Positions 1 to 10,837 of a stretch of 64,000 nt of DNA are shown here, piece by piece. A program made the translations under genes and the position numbers. Below the pieces are notes generated by a model. The model saw only the letters and a program-made list of their open reading frames with translations. It had not been told where the DNA came from and searched no databases. Origin of the DNA: Lactiplantibacillus daoliensis (GTDB taxonomy: Bacteria; Bacillota; Bacilli; Lactobacillales; Lactobacillaceae); NCBI RefSeq assembly GCF_005405005.1, contig NZ_BJDH01000008.1, forward strand, positions 1-64,000, written 5' to 3'. The stretch's first letter is position 1. Every line of letters starts with the position of its first letter.

Positions 1-3000
1 GGCCACTGCTTAACTACCTTAATAACATTGCCGTTGGCATCTGTCGTCGTAGTAGTGTCACCATCAGTCTTCGTCGTATCATGCTTAAACGTTGGTTCTG
101 CGCCCGGTTCCGGAGCGTCAACGATGGTTTTAACACCATCACCACTTGACAACGTTGCTTCTGGAGCCTTAGCGGTAATGGTCTTATTATCAACCGTTTG
201 ACCGTCTTTTTGCTCCGTTACCGTTTGTGTTCCACCGATTGGATCATACGTGTAGGTCGTTTGACTATCATCAGGCCATTTCTTAACTACTTTGACAACA
301 TTGCCTTCAGCGTCTTTCGTCGTGGTAGTATCGCCGTTAGCATTTGTCTCCGTCGTGTCGTGTTCAAAGATTGGTTGCTTAGTCGTAGGATCAAGTACAA
401 CGGTCGTACTCGTATTATCACCATCAGCTAGCGTAACAGGATCAGTACCGAGTGTCTGCTGATCAAGCGTCTGACCATCCTTTTGTTCCGTCACTGTCCG
501 GTCCCCAGTAGCTGGATCATAGGTGTAAATCGTATGGCTATTATCAGGCCACTGCTTATCAATCTTGACCACGTTACCGTTCGAATCCTTTTCAGTAGTC
601 GTCGTAGTGCCATGAGAATCAGTATCCTGACCCAAAACCGTCAACTGACCAGGGAGAACCTTCACGGCATAATTAACATTGGCGCTCTCAGCATCAATTG
701 TGTAAGTTCCGACGACAGGATTAGTTGGTTCCTCATAAGTTAATTTCAAATCATCTAACGTATCGCCATTCTTAAGCGTGCCACTATCACTTGTCAACGC
801 TGCAACGTTTTCCGGATTAGCCACGCCTGCATAGGTTTCTCGGTTAGAAATTTGAATCTTGACGGGCCGCGGGTCCACAGTCAATGTGCCAGTACCAAAT
901 GAGCTAGTATGATCTGGGTTGGTAAAATCATAGTTGCTGTTTTCCTGCGCCAACCGCGTTTTTGCAGCTTGGTTTAACTGAATCGTGTAGTTACCGGCAG
1001 GAAGCTGATCCAGGGTAAACACGTCTCCCTTCGCGTTCACAATTTCAAAATCATTTTGACTAATTTCACTCTTGGTTGGCATTCCAAGCACTGCTGATAA
1101 TTGAAGCGAAGATGTGTCACCATAAGTAGCTTTTGCATTTTCAATCGTGACACCACCATGTGCCGGCGTAATTGTGAAAGTTCCATCTTCAATGGTCACA
1201 GCGTAATTGGTGTTATCGGCAGCAGTACCGCTGATGACATAGGCCTTAGCATCAGTTCCTGGTTCACGCGTTAAAGTAACACCTAACTTATCCTGCGTAT
1301 CCTGACCAACCAATGTCCCATTGGCTTGTCCATCCTTCGTAGTAGCTGGAATGCTGAACGTTAAATCAGGATCCGACTGGCCATATACATTGCTGATGTT
1401 ATCAATTTGCACCGTAATTGGCCGTTGCGTGACTGTCAATCCACCCGCAACAAAGTTAAGCGTGTAGTTAGGGTTAGCCTTTTTCAAAGTATCTTTAGCA
1501 GTATCGGTCAATTGTAATGTGTAACTGTCGCCAGCTTGTAATTGACCAGCAGTTACAACAGCGCCTTCTGCGTCCACAATTTCAAAGTTATTTGCGTCGA
1601 GTTCACTGGTGGTTCCGTTAACCGTTACCTCGATAGATGACAAGTTGTCACCATAAACCACACTGGTAGCGGCAACCGTGGCCGTCCCAGCGGCTTGAGC
1701 AATCGTAAAGGTCCCATCATTTTCAATGGAAACGTTGTAATTGCCATCATTGGCGGCAGTCCCAGTAATCTTGTACGTGCCAGCGTTGTCCCCAGTTTCC
1801 CGAGTTAACGTCACGCCTAAGTTATCCTGCGTATCTGAGTCAACCAATGTACCATTAGCTTTACCAGTGGCAGTGGTTGCTGGAATGGTAAACTTCAAGG
1901 CTGGATCGTTCGTAACGCCATAATCCTTGCCACCATCTTCAATGTGAACCGTAATTTCCCGTTGTGCAACGGTCAACTTGTTCGCATCAAAGCTAAGCTT
2001 GTAGTTAGGATTATCAGTCTTCAGGTTGTCCTGCGCCTTCTGAGTCAGTTGAATCGTGTAGTCGCCACCGGCTTGTAACGGACCAGTAACAACCGGCTTT
2101 GCATTGTTATCAAAAATTTCAAAATCGGTATTGTCCAGTGTGGTCTTCAAACCAGTATCGCTGTCGGTTACCGTAAATGTTGGTAAGGCATCACCATAGC
2201 CCACGGTAGCGGCATCGGCGGTAACAGTAGCGGCTTTCTGGTTGATGGTCAAAGTGCCATCCAGGACAGTAACCTTATAGTTCTTTGCCGTTGAGGAACC
2301 AGAAATGGTATACGTATCAGCGTCGGTTTCGGCAGTTGGCGTCAGTGTCACAGCCAGATTGGCCGCAGTATCGCCAGTAGCCAACTGGTCACCATCAGCA
2401 ATCGTGAAACCTGATTGATCAACTTGGTGAGCCTTGCCATCATAGTCGACACTGACGTTATTGGCTTGTACAGTGATCGCCTTTGGATCAATGGTAAAGG
2501 TTCCATCCGTAATCGTCACTTTATAATTCTTGTTTCCAGTGGCGGTACCTTTAATTGCATAGGTACCAGCATCTTTGCCAGTGGCCCGTGTCAAATTGAC
2601 ACCCAGACTAGAAACCGTATCACCGTTAACCAAAGCCTGATCAGGATCACCCTTCAAGCTCAGGGCTGGATCGGTACTGTCACCATAAGTCTTCCCAGCA
2701 TCCGCGGCGACAAGCGTAACTCCCCGTGGTGTCACGGTCAATGTGGCCGTACCAAAATCGGTGAAGTTGTAATTTCCATCAGTCTTCAAGGCAGTCTGAG
2801 CAGCATCGCTATAACGAATCGTGTAGGTGCCACCGGCTTGCAAATCCTTGACGGCAACTTGGTTGCCATCAACGTCATCGATTTCAAAGTCATCTTGCGT
2901 CAGGTTAAGCCGGGGATCGTCGTCACCAGCGACCGTCCCCAAGTCATATGTTACGCCGGCCAACTTGCCGTCAACACCACCATATTGCAGACTGGTGTTA

Positions 3001-5777
3001 GTAATAGTTGGCTTGGCATCGACTGGATTAATCGTCAGTGCCGCTGACGTGTAGAGACCAGCGTTAGTATTAGTGGTCAAGCTCTTAAGGTAAGTACGAC
3101 CAGCATCAGTCAACTTGAAATAGTAGGTTCCGGCATCTTTAGGCGTGACATGGGTATCTGAATCTGCTGCATTAACATAGTAGTAGTAATCTGGGTTGTC
3201 AAAACCCGCCTTTTGTGCAGCGGTCGGTGTTGCCCCGAAGCCATCACCAAAGGCCGGTACAGGGAAGCCTATATCTTGGCCGTAATCCCTTGACCAGGAA
3301 ACAAAGGTCGCTAAGCTTGCCACCGCGGCACTGTTAGTCGAAGTCAGGTTGTCCAGTTCTTTTTGGAACGTCGTCATGGTATTGTCCACGTCGGCTAAAG
3401 CACCATACCCGGCTTGACCCTCTTTAAAGATTGTCTCTGGATCCGTGGAATCCTCGGCGGCCTGTAAGTCAGCCTTAGCCGCGGCATTATTCGTTGAAAT
3501 TTGGTCATACATATCATTAACAGAATCCAGCAGCTTCTTGGCCGCATCCTTTTGCTCCTGTGTAATACCTGTTAAGCCGACAAATTTATCATAGATGTCT
3601 TGCGCTTGCTTTTTAGAAGTGTCTGCTTGGGCTTGGTTGTCGGTAGCCTTCTGTAGCCACTCATCAAGCGTGGCCTTCGTTGGAACCAAAATACTTTTAC
3701 TATCCTGAGGAGTCGTGGAATCTGTAGAATCCGTGGCACTGGCATTAGGAACCGTCGACCAAGTGTAGGCTGGCGTGCTACCGTCAGTGATAACTTTGCC
3801 ATCTTCACCGATCGGCGTTGCGTTGAGGGCATCCGTAACAGATTGATTCGTCCCTACCGTTGCATTAGCAGTAACTTTTGTTCCATCAATTGTCTCACCG
3901 GCGGCCGTGTAATAATGTTCAATTGGATTGGCAACATCAGTTTCTGTTGATGGTGTCGTACCCGTGTTAATCTTCACTTTATCCTGGGCAACCGTTTCGC
4001 CGGCTGCGGGAGCATCCAGAACAACGGTCACTGGGGTATAACCAGGTACTTGAATAACGACTGATTTACCGGCAACCGTGGTCACTTGAATGGGATCCAT
4101 GCCAGGAATTGCGTCCCCCGTCACGGAATCAACAGGTGTGACTTCGGCTGTAAAGGCTTGGCTAACAGGAACGTTAAATGTTTGACTAGCATCCCCGGTC
4201 ACTTTGTAACTGTAGTACGCCGCATCAGCAATACTTGAGTCACCGGCGGCATAGTGAACAGTCCCATTGCTGGCAGCGGTATTGTCACCATCGACCAGAT
4301 AGACATTGTTAGTCGTACTTGCAGGGATTACCGTCACCAAGCTAGGATCTAGTGTTGGATCTGCGGCGACTGCTCGTTCCGCCGCTGCTTTCGTGGAGAA
4401 GACATAAATTGTATCCCCAATGTTGGCAGTGACTGGCGTAGTCGTACTTACATCTCCAGCCGCAGTAGCCACTTTGACATTCACTGATGCTGTCTTTGGT
4501 GTGTACGTAAAACTGTCAATTTTGGCAGAGTAATTATTAGTATCTTGCCCAGTAGAAGCAGCAATTGAAATTGAATAGCCTTTTGAGGTGTCAATGTCAG
4601 CAAGTGATCGGGTAAAGGTTTGGTTCTGGATAGTCACGCTTAACATTTTCGTCAAATAGTTATAGGACATCGTGAAATCTACAAGTGGATCGGTCCCCCG
4701 GTTGCTTAAATCAAATGCACTAGCAGCTTTCCAAGCCGTTGCGTCAGTAACCTTTTGAATAACACCGTTGGCATCCGTCGACCGCCAGCCAAAGTAGGCA
4801 CTGTTACCAGGATCAACAACGCCACTTGTATCATCACCACCGTTATAGTGATCATCGTAAACAAAGGCAAAGGCATTCTTCAAACCACCTACTCCTAAAT
4901 TACCACCAGTCAAACCTGTCGTGGCATATTCCGGATCACCAGGTGCAAAAACGATACCGACACCATCGGCCCCGCCTGAAGTTTTGGTCCCAATGCCCAA
5001 GGCGCCAGTCAGGGTAAAATCATGGCCAAAATCAATGTCGTTTTCAAAAGAAACATGGGCAGTTTGGGGACCATCAATATTATGCATTGTATAATCGGTC
5101 ATAGTGTCAGACGTGTAATCATGCCCACCATTAACGGTCAACTGCCAAACACCATTCTCATCAGCCGGCTGTGTTGTCTTATTTTTTGGAAGGTAACCAG
5201 CATCACCATTTTTGTTAAAGTTTTGGACCGTATTCGTAAAGTGGTCCTGAACCTGGCTACCAGACAACGTCACGCCGGAGCCATCCGTCTTGCCAACCTG
5301 AACTGGTTGATCTGGCGTTAACGTTTGATACTGCCCATCAGTCGTAGCATCATTAGTTGTAGTTGTCGTCGGATCGTTAACAGAAAGACTCTCTGGTTCA
5401 GCACTGACAGGCGCTGGCGTATCTGATTGCTTAGCCACGTAAGTCTGCGTTACTGTATCTTGCTTTACTTGCTCTTGACCGGCTTGCTCTTGGTCTTCAC
5501 TTGCTGACGCTGACGTTGTTGCGTCGTTAGTACCAGTTTTAAGTGTCGTCGTCCCTGCCATTTTCGGTGTGGAGGACTGAGAAGCAGTATCCGCAGATGG
5601 TGTTCCTGTCCCCGTGTCCGCATGAGCATTAATTGCCCCAGTACTTTCTGCGATAGTCATTGCAGAAAGACCGACTAATAGCGTCCCAAAAATACGGGTC
5701 TTAACTTTCCAACCCGTATGTCCCTTGTATAAAATGAAATTTTTCTTGATATTTTGATTTGCTACTTTTTGTCTCAA
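1..5777 (-). CDS. Giant secreted adhesin with L-type lectin and MBG repeats (N-terminal part, runs off window)
   Basis: The frame is open from a TTG at 5777 to the window edge, about 1925 residues. An AAGGAGAGGG ribosome site lies just upstream (5783-5792). The N-terminus resembles a KxYKxGKxW signal (FILYKGHTGWK) followed by a hydrophobic stretch and a likely cleavage after AHA. Next come a Thr/Ser-rich linker, an L-type (legume-like) lectin domain at about residues 240-420, a helical, probably coiled-coil stretch at about 695-815, about nine MBG-type beta repeats of about 80-85 residues (about 920-1710), and then at least three copies of a roughly 90-residue repeat carrying WPDDSQTTYTYDP. 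The C-terminus and any sortase motif are outside the window. Such proteins bind mucus or glycans at the cell surface; ligand binding here is inferred from domains only. Confidence 0.85.
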   Translation of the reverse strand, partial: MRQKVANQNIKKNFILYKGHTGWKVKTRIFGTLLVGLSAMTIAESTGAINAHADTGTGTPSADTASQSSTPKMAGTTTLKTGTNDATTSASASEDQEQAGQEQVKQDTVTQTYVAKQSDTPAPVSAEPESLSVNDPTTTTTNDATTDGQYQTLTPDQPVQVGKTDGSGVTLSGSQVQDHFTNTVQNFNKNGDAGYLPKNKTTQPADENGVWQLTVNGGHDYTSDTMTDYTMHNIDGPQTAHVSFENDIDFGHDFTLTGALGIGTKTSGGADGVGIVFAPGDPEYATTGLTGGNLGVGGLKNAFAFVYDDHYNGGDDTSGVVDPGNSAYFGWRSTDANGVIQKVTDATAWKAASAFDLSNRGTDPLVDFTMSYNYLTKMLSVTIQNQTFTRSLADIDTSKGYSISIAASTGQDTNNYSAKIDSFTYTPKTASVNVKVATAAGDVSTTTPVTANIGDTIYVFSTKAAAERAVAADPTLDPSLVTVIPASTTNNVYLVDGDNTAASNGTVHYAAGDSSIADAAYYSYKVTGDASQTFNVPVSQAFTAEVTPVDSVTGDAIPGMDPIQVTTVAGKSVVIQVPGYTPVTVVLDAPAAGETVAQDKVKINTGTTPSTETDVANPIEHYYTAAGETIDGTKVTANATVGTNQSVTDALNATPIGEDGKVITDGSTPAYTWSTVPNASATDSTDSTTPQDSKSILVPTKATLDEWLQKATDNQAQADTSKKQAQDIYDKFVGLTGITQEQKDAAKKLLDSVNDMYDQISTNNAAAKADLQAAEDSTDPETIFKEGQAGYGALADVDNTMTTFQKELDNLTSTNSAAVASLATFVSWSRDYGQDIGFPVPAFGDGFGATPTAAQKAGFDNPDYYYYVNAADSDTHVTPKDAGTYYFKLTDAGRTYLKSLTTNTNAGLYTSAALTINPVDAKPTITNTSLQYGGVDGKLAGVTYDLGTVAGDDDPRLNLTQDDFEIDDVDGNQVAVKDLQAGGTYTIRYSDAAQTALKTDGNYNFTDFGTATLTVTPRGVTLVAADAGKTYGDSTDPALSLKGDPDQALVNGDTVSSLGVNLTRATGKDAGTYAIKGTATGNKNYKVTITDGTFTIDPKAITVQANNVSVDYDGKAHQVDQSGFTIADGDQLATGDTAANLAVTLTPTAETDADTYTISGSSTAKNYKVTVLDGTLTINQKAATVTADAATVGYGDALPTFTVTDSDTGLKTTLDNTDFEIFDNNAKPVVTGPLQAGGDYTIQLTQKAQDNLKTDNPNYKLSFDANKLTVAQREITVHIEDGGKDYGVTNDPALKFTIPATTATGKANGTLVDSDTQDNLGVTLTRETGDNAGTYKITGTAANDGNYNVSIENDGTFTIAQAAGTATVAATSVVYGDNLSSIEVTVNGTTSELDANNFEIVDAEGAVVTAGQLQAGDSYTLQLTDTAKDTLKKANPNYTLNFVAGGLTVTQRPITVQIDNISNVYGQSDPDLTFSIPATTKDGQANGTLVGQDTQDKLGVTLTREPGTDAKAYVISGTAADNTNYAVTIEDGTFTITPAHGGVTIENAKATYGDTSSLQLSAVLGMPTKSEISQNDFEIVNAKGDVFTLDQLPAGNYTIQLNQAAKTRLAQENSNYDFTNPDHTSSFGTGTLTVDPRPVKIQISNRETYAGVANPENVAALTSDSGTLKNGDTLDDLKLTYEEPTNPVVGTYTIDAESANVNYAVKVLPGQLTVLGQDTDSHGTTTTTEKDSNGNVVKIDKQWPDNSHTIYTYDPATGDRTVTEQKDGQTLDQQTLGTDPVTLADGDNTSTTVVLDPTTKQPIFEHDTTETNANGDTTTTKDAEGNVVKVVKKWPDDSQTTYTYDPIGGTQTVTEQKDGQTVDNKTITAKAPEATLSSGDGVKTIVDAPEPGAEPTFKHDTTKTDGDTTTTTDANGNVIKVVKQW

Positions 5778-5796
5778 ACTTTCCCTCTCCTTTTTC

Positions 5797-5838
5797 AACG
5801 ACGATGAACCTCTGTGCTCAGAACCATGCACCGTCGTT
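5797..5838 (-). promoter_or_regulatory. Leader stem-loop immediately before the adhesin ribosome site
   Basis: On the minus strand AACGACGGTG (5838-5829) pairs with CATCGTCGTT (5806-5797), a 10-bp stem with one G-U pair. Inside it a second small helix TCTG/CAGA can form. The stem ends 4 bases before the ribosome site, where it could protect the mRNA or affect ribosome access. There is no T-run, so it is not a typical terminator. Confidence 0.5.
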
Positions 5839-6482
5839 TTGTGTTCAATTCAATTGTCATGCCATCTGGTTCAACAAAGGCCAGTTAGGACAATTAATTT
5901 TCAATGATTAGTCTGCCTATCGATATTGCACTCAACTGGTACAACACCCTCAAAAATCAGTTGTGCTTTCAACGGATCTCCCCGTATCCTCGCAATGTTT
6001 ACTTTTGACCTTTAACCCACTTTCAAAAGATCTGCTAGAATAAAAAGTTTCATCAACTCAATATTTATCTGACAGACCTATTTATATAAGTCAATTAATA
6101 AACACATTATAAGAGTGACTGGGGTAACATTCAAGTCGTTAATTATTCAAGGGGCACCAAAGGCATCAATAATCTGCATACGCCATCGATATTTGGACCT
6201 AACTTTGACTATTATTTAGTCGAAAATGACGGCCTTGAAAGGCACTTGGCCAGAAAATTCTGTCTAAATAATTAATATTAATCTTTCGTGTAAAATTGAT
6301 TATGGACTTATAACATATAGATTTTTCATTTTTTTACCAAGACATTTTCCACTCCTCTGCTAGATACCAACTGAATCGGCTGTACAAATGATCACTCCAA
6401 CTCACAAAAACAGGCTCTGAAAACCGTCAATCGATTCTTAGAACCCATTTTTAATTTCACGCGATCATACCTTTCCACCAAA
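5839..6482. other. AT-rich intergenic stretch between pyrG terminator and adhesin leader
   Basis: About 640 bases with no convincing coding frame. Apart from the candidate promoter at 6106-6134, nothing recognisable was seen. Confidence 0.5.
6106..6134 (-). promoter_or_regulatory. Candidate promoter of the giant adhesin gene
   Basis: On the minus strand TTGAAT (6134-6129) and TATAAT (6111-6106) are 17 bases apart. It lies about 330 bases before the TTG start, implying a long 5' leader. Position and hexamers are the only evidence. Confidence 0.35.
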
Positions 6483-6517
6483 GCAAAAAAGCACCCAAGT
6501 AAATTACACTTGAGTGC
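6483..6517 (-). terminator. Terminator of pyrG
   Basis: Minus strand: GCACTCAAGT, a short loop, ACTTGGGTGC, then TTTTTTGC. It lies 20 bases after the pyrG stop. Confidence 0.85.
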
Positions 6518-6536
6518 TTCAAAAGAGTAAACGATC

Positions 6537-8183
<1,647 letters not shown>

Positions 8184-8196
8184 TTATAAATAAAGA

Positions 8197-8225
8197 AAGC
8201 TCCCTATTCAGTGAATAGGGAGCTT
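8197..8225 (-). terminator. pyrG leader attenuator (CTP-controlled terminator)
   Basis: A 12-bp stem, AAGCTCCCTATT with AATAGGGAGCTT, and a 5-base loop are followed on the minus strand by TTTCTTTATTT. Its 5' arm contains CTCCC, which can pair with a G-rich 5' end of the transcript. It lies between the pyrG promoter and the pyrG ribosome site. Confidence 0.85.
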
Positions 8226-8257
8226 GATTTCGTTCGTTTGTCTCTGGCATTACTACC

Positions 8258-8302
8258 AGAGAGCCCAATAAAGATAATACAAGTTGATTCAACATTCGTC
8301 AA
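8258..8302 (-). promoter_or_regulatory. pyrG promoter with GGGCTC start site
   Basis: TTGACG (8302-8297), a 17-base spacer and TATTAT (8279-8274) are followed 7 bases later by GGGCTCTCTGG, so transcription would start at G8266. A GGGC start is the known requirement for reiterative G addition when CTP is low, as worked out for Bacillus subtilis pyrG. Confidence 0.85.
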
Positions 8303-8321
8303 GTTAAATCACAAACGCAAC

Positions 8322-8936
8322 CTACTTGTTATCGTCTTCGTCGTCATCATCGTAGTCGTCATCATCGTCATCATTTAATTCGGATAATTGACCTTCGATG
8401 CCATCTGGTAAAGTTTCATCGGCGGCGTCATCATCTGAGTCGTCAACACCTGATAATTCATCATACTTGCTACTGCTTTCTGAATCGTCATCATCGTCAG
8501 CGGCACTGTCGTCGTCATCTTCATAGTTATCGTCGTCTTCAGGATCATCATCATCGTAATCAATGACATCATCGTCATCGCCGGCGTCAGCTAAGAAAGC
8601 ATTAACTTTCTTACGCTTTTTACGCTTAGGCCGATCTTCATCCTCGTCATCGTCGGTATGAATAACAGCTTCGTCAATGGATTCGAATGGGTACCATGCA
8701 CGCAGGCCCCACATATTGTCACCGAGCGAAATGAAACTACCATCGATATTTAAATCGGTATAAAATTGTGATAAACGCTCCCGAATTTCTTCGTCGCTTT
8801 TACCTAAATAAGTCTGTACAGCGTTGGTAATGTCGGCAAAGCCCATGGCATCACCGTGTTGCGCTAAGATTGCATGCGCAACCTCGATTAAAGATAATTC
8901 GGACTTTTTCTGTCCATCAAATTGTTTTAGTTCCAA
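8322..8936 (-). CDS. rpoE: DNA-directed RNA polymerase delta subunit
   Basis: The start is taken as TTG at 8936, giving M(L)ELKQFDGQKKSEL, the typical N-terminus of the family, with AAAGGA 11 bases upstream. A longer in-frame GTG at 8957 lies inside the ribosome-site region and is less likely. About 204 residues: an N-terminal HARE-HTH domain (about 1-90), a basic patch PKRKKRKK, then an Asp/Glu-rich disordered tail of about 90 residues. Delta binds core RNA polymerase, lowers non-specific RNA binding and helps recycling, together with HelD; two HelD homologues are in this window. It has its own promoter at 8970-8998. Confidence 0.95.
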   Translation of the reverse strand: MELKQFDGQKKSELSLIEVAHAILAQHGDAMGFADITNAVQTYLGKSDEEIRERLSQFYTDLNIDGSFISLGDNMWGLRAWYPFESIDEAVIHTDDDEDEDRPKRKKRKKVNAFLADAGDDDDVIDYDDDDPEDDDNYEDDDDSAADDDDDSESSSKYDELSGVDDSDDDAADETLPDGIEGQLSELNDDDDDDYDDDDEDDNK

Positions 8937-8969
8937 ACTGGTGCACGTCCTTTCCACATTTTACAGTAC

Positions 8970-8998
8970 ATCTTACCAAATTAAGCCGTGAATTGCAA
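8970..8998 (-). promoter_or_regulatory. rpoE promoter
   Basis: TTGCAA (8998-8993), 17 bases, TAAGAT (8975-8970) on the minus strand. It overlaps the last codons of the upstream DUF1934 gene. Confidence 0.65.
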
Positions 8999-9421
8999 TC
9001 GTAACTTGTATTGACCAATTAGTTGTTCACCCGCATATAATTCGTAATCAATGTTGACCGCACCGGAGAATGGTCGTTCGCGTAATCGCACTTGTAGCAG
9101 TGGCGTAACGGTCTCAACTGGTAAAATCCCCATTGGGGTTTGGTAACGTGCCTGGACGCGTTTACCGTTCGAGAAATGCAGGCGCAAACGATTCTGGGCG
9201 CTACGTGTCAAAACGACGTCACCATTCGAAGCTAGCTTAATGGTGACCGGTATTGGTTCCGCTTCCTCATCACTGACTTCTTTATATCGCAAATAAAAGG
9301 CATCGCCCATTTGTACGAGTTGGCCATCAACGTCCAACGCATAATTAGCGGTGTCGCCATCTTGGGTTGCTTGCGTTTCCAAATGAATGGCAACTGGCAC
9401 GCCCGTTGTTAAATCATCCAT
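8981..9421 (-). CDS. DUF1934 family beta-barrel protein
   Basis: 146 residues starting MDDLTTGVPV at ATG 9421, which has AGGAGG 9 bases upstream. The frame stays open to 9598, but that extension lies in the structured repeat and precedes the ribosome site, so it is not coding. Small cytoplasmic DUF1934 proteins (YwiB-like) are predicted lipocalin-like barrels with no established function. Several beta strands are visible, for example the closing QLIGQYKLRLQF. Position beside rpoE-pyrG is typical in Firmicutes. Function unknown. Confidence 0.8.
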   Translation of the reverse strand: MDDLTTGVPVAIHLETQATQDGDTANYALDVDGQLVQMGDAFYLRYKEVSDEEAEPIPVTIKLASNGDVVLTRSAQNRLRLHFSNGKRVQARYQTPMGILPVETVTPLLQVRLRERPFSGAVNIDYELYAGEQLIGQYKLRLQFTA

Positions 9422-9486
9422 ATCTTTGGTCCTCCTAATTAGTCCATCGTTACACAGGTCAGTCATAACATTGCCGCCTGTCGCGC

Positions 9487-9615
9487 GGTTCGGATGATGC
9501 TGGAACGTGGTGGGCACGTTTGTGAGCCAAAGTGCGGTCTCACAAGCCGGCCTTTTTCTAAGCCGAAAAAATCTCTCGGCTAAGAAAAATTTCACCACTG
9601 AGCATCATCCGAACC
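9487..9615 (+). repeat. Structured repeat family 1, copy A
   Basis: A 15-bp perfect outer stem, GGTTCGGATGATGCT with AGCATCATCCGAACC, encloses an inner helix (GTGGTG/CACCAC) and two hairpins. One has stem TTGTGAG/CTCACAA and a loop beginning AAAGTGC; the other pairs TTCTTAGCCGA-like arms. It pairs with copy B, in inverted orientation 75 bases away. Confidence 0.8.
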
Positions 9616-9690
9616 ACCCTCTCGGCTAAACAGTCGCCGAAACGCAAACTGAGTATCGTCATCAGGAATCTACCCTACTATAGCCGTGAG
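9616..9690 (+). repeat. Spacer between repeat copies A and B, with shared tag
   Basis: Begins with CCTCTCGGCTAAACAGT, almost the same as the sequence that follows copy C at 39020. The rest is unlike the C-D spacer. Confidence 0.55.
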
Positions 9691-9830
9691 GTCAGCGTCT
9701 TTTAGGGCTCAGTGGTGAGATTTGACTTAGTTGACGGTGGTTTCCCGGCGACTTAGTCAAAGGCTGGCTTTCGAGACCGCAATTTGGCTCGAAAACGGCC
9801 CACCACGTTCCAGCCCTAAAATACGCTGAC
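9691..9830 (-). repeat. Structured repeat family 1, copy B (inverted)
   Basis: The outer stem GTCAGCGT..TTTTAGGGCT pairs with AGCCCTAAAATACGCTGAC. In the reverse complement it reads GGAACGTGGTGGGCC and later TCTCACCACTGAGCC, as copy A does. The hairpin stems have other sequences but still pair. Confidence 0.8.
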
Positions 9831-10005
9831 CGGTAAGCGGCAATAAAAACAAGTCCCATCTTTAACCTGTGTTATCTCGTTATTAATTATAAGCCATCTC
9901 ACTTAAAATGCCTAAAAATCAACCTAAACCGGCAATTAAGCTGTGAGGATAAGCGATTTCGGGTATAATTAATGTTTGAAACCGATATTATGAGGTGATC
10001 AAAAT
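9831..10005 (+). other. lipL upstream region
   Basis: AT-rich. A TATAAT at 9964-9969 may be the -10 box for lipL, but no good -35 box is seen. AGGTGAT lies before the TTG start. Confidence 0.35.
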
Positions 10006-10815
10006 TTGACGCAAGCAACCATTGCTACCTTAACGCAACATTATCAACCAGAAGAAATGCTCGACAGTTTTGCCTATATGAATGCTTTATTATGGCTAAC
10101 TAGTGAGCTCAAACAACCAATCGTCCACTACTGGCAATTGCCACAAACGGTCATTTTAGGCCTACTCGACCAACGTTTACCACAACTTGGGCGTGGTCTA
10201 ACCACGCTCAAGCAAGCTGGGTACCAGACGCTTTTACGGAACTCCGGTGGCTTGGCTGTCGTCGCTGACCTAGGCGTTTTAAATGTTTCACTCTTTTTAC
10301 CTGCCCGCCGCAGCGACTACTCCATTACCGAAGCTTACCAACTAATGACCGATTACGTCCGAGCCGCTTGGCCGAGTTTAACAATCGAAACGGGCGAAAT
10401 CAGCCAATCCTATTGTCCAGGTGATTATGATCTAAGTATTGGTGGTCAAAAGATCGCCGGCATGTCGCAACGCCGAACTGAATCGGCCTTGGTCATCATG
10501 CTATACATTAGTATCAACGGCAATCAGGATCAGCGCAGCCAACTCATCCGTCAATTCTACGACGTCAGTCTAGCTGGAAAAACTGATGACCGCTTCCCAC
10601 AAGTTGACCCAACCGTCATGACGACCGTTGCTGAAAAACTCGGTAAAGTGATCACCGTTGACGATGCCATTGACCAATTCAACACCGTTTTAGCGCAACA
10701 CGGCGCGGTTGACCAACGACAATTACCCAAATTAATCGAAGAACCTGAATTTCAAGCGCACTTAGCGCACGCCTATCATCAAATGCAGCGCCGTCAAACA
10801 CGCTTGACTCAATAA
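10006..10815 (+). CDS. lipL: Octanoyl/lipoyl-[GcvH]:protein N-transferase (LipL-like)
   Basis: 269 residues from a TTG start with AGGTGAT upstream. The fold is that of the biotin/lipoate ligase A family: LLRNSGGLAVV and the motif SYCPGDYDLSIGGQKIAG. The Cys in SYCPG is the LipL acyl-carrier cysteine, whereas LplA ligases use an ATP-binding lysine instead. LipL moves octanoyl or lipoyl groups from GcvH to the E2 subunits of 2-oxoacid dehydrogenases. The next gene is an HD phosphohydrolase, the same pairing as ywfL-ywfO in Bacillus. A plain lipoate ligase label is the alternative. Confidence 0.8.
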   Translation: MTQATIATLTQHYQPEEMLDSFAYMNALLWLTSELKQPIVHYWQLPQTVILGLLDQRLPQLGRGLTTLKQAGYQTLLRNSGGLAVVADLGVLNVSLFLPARRSDYSITEAYQLMTDYVRAAWPSLTIETGEISQSYCPGDYDLSIGGQKIAGMSQRRTESALVIMLYISINGNQDQRSQLIRQFYDVSLAGKTDDRFPQVDPTVMTTVAEKLGKVITVDDAIDQFNTVLAQHGAVDQRQLPKLIEEPEFQAHLAHAYHQMQRRQTRLTQ

Positions 10816-10837
10816 CTGATTGAACGGAGGAATTTAT

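Noticed and set aside
2415-3047. 210-codon plus-strand frame inside the giant adhesin
   Set aside because: Antisense to MBG repeats, no ribosome site, no family features; open only because of the repeat codon pattern of the real gene.
8375-8578. Met/Thr-rich minus-strand frame in rpoE
   Set aside because: A frame-shifted reading of the GAT/GAC run that encodes the acidic tail of the delta subunit.
9422-9598. N-terminal extension of the DUF1934 gene
   Set aside because: It lies in structured repeat copy A and before the AGGAGG ribosome site used by ATG 9421.
9487-9830. Insertion sequence with inverted terminal repeats
   Set aside because: Inverted ends are present, but there is no transposase frame and the internal helices are conserved as structure. 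Treated as a structured repeat.
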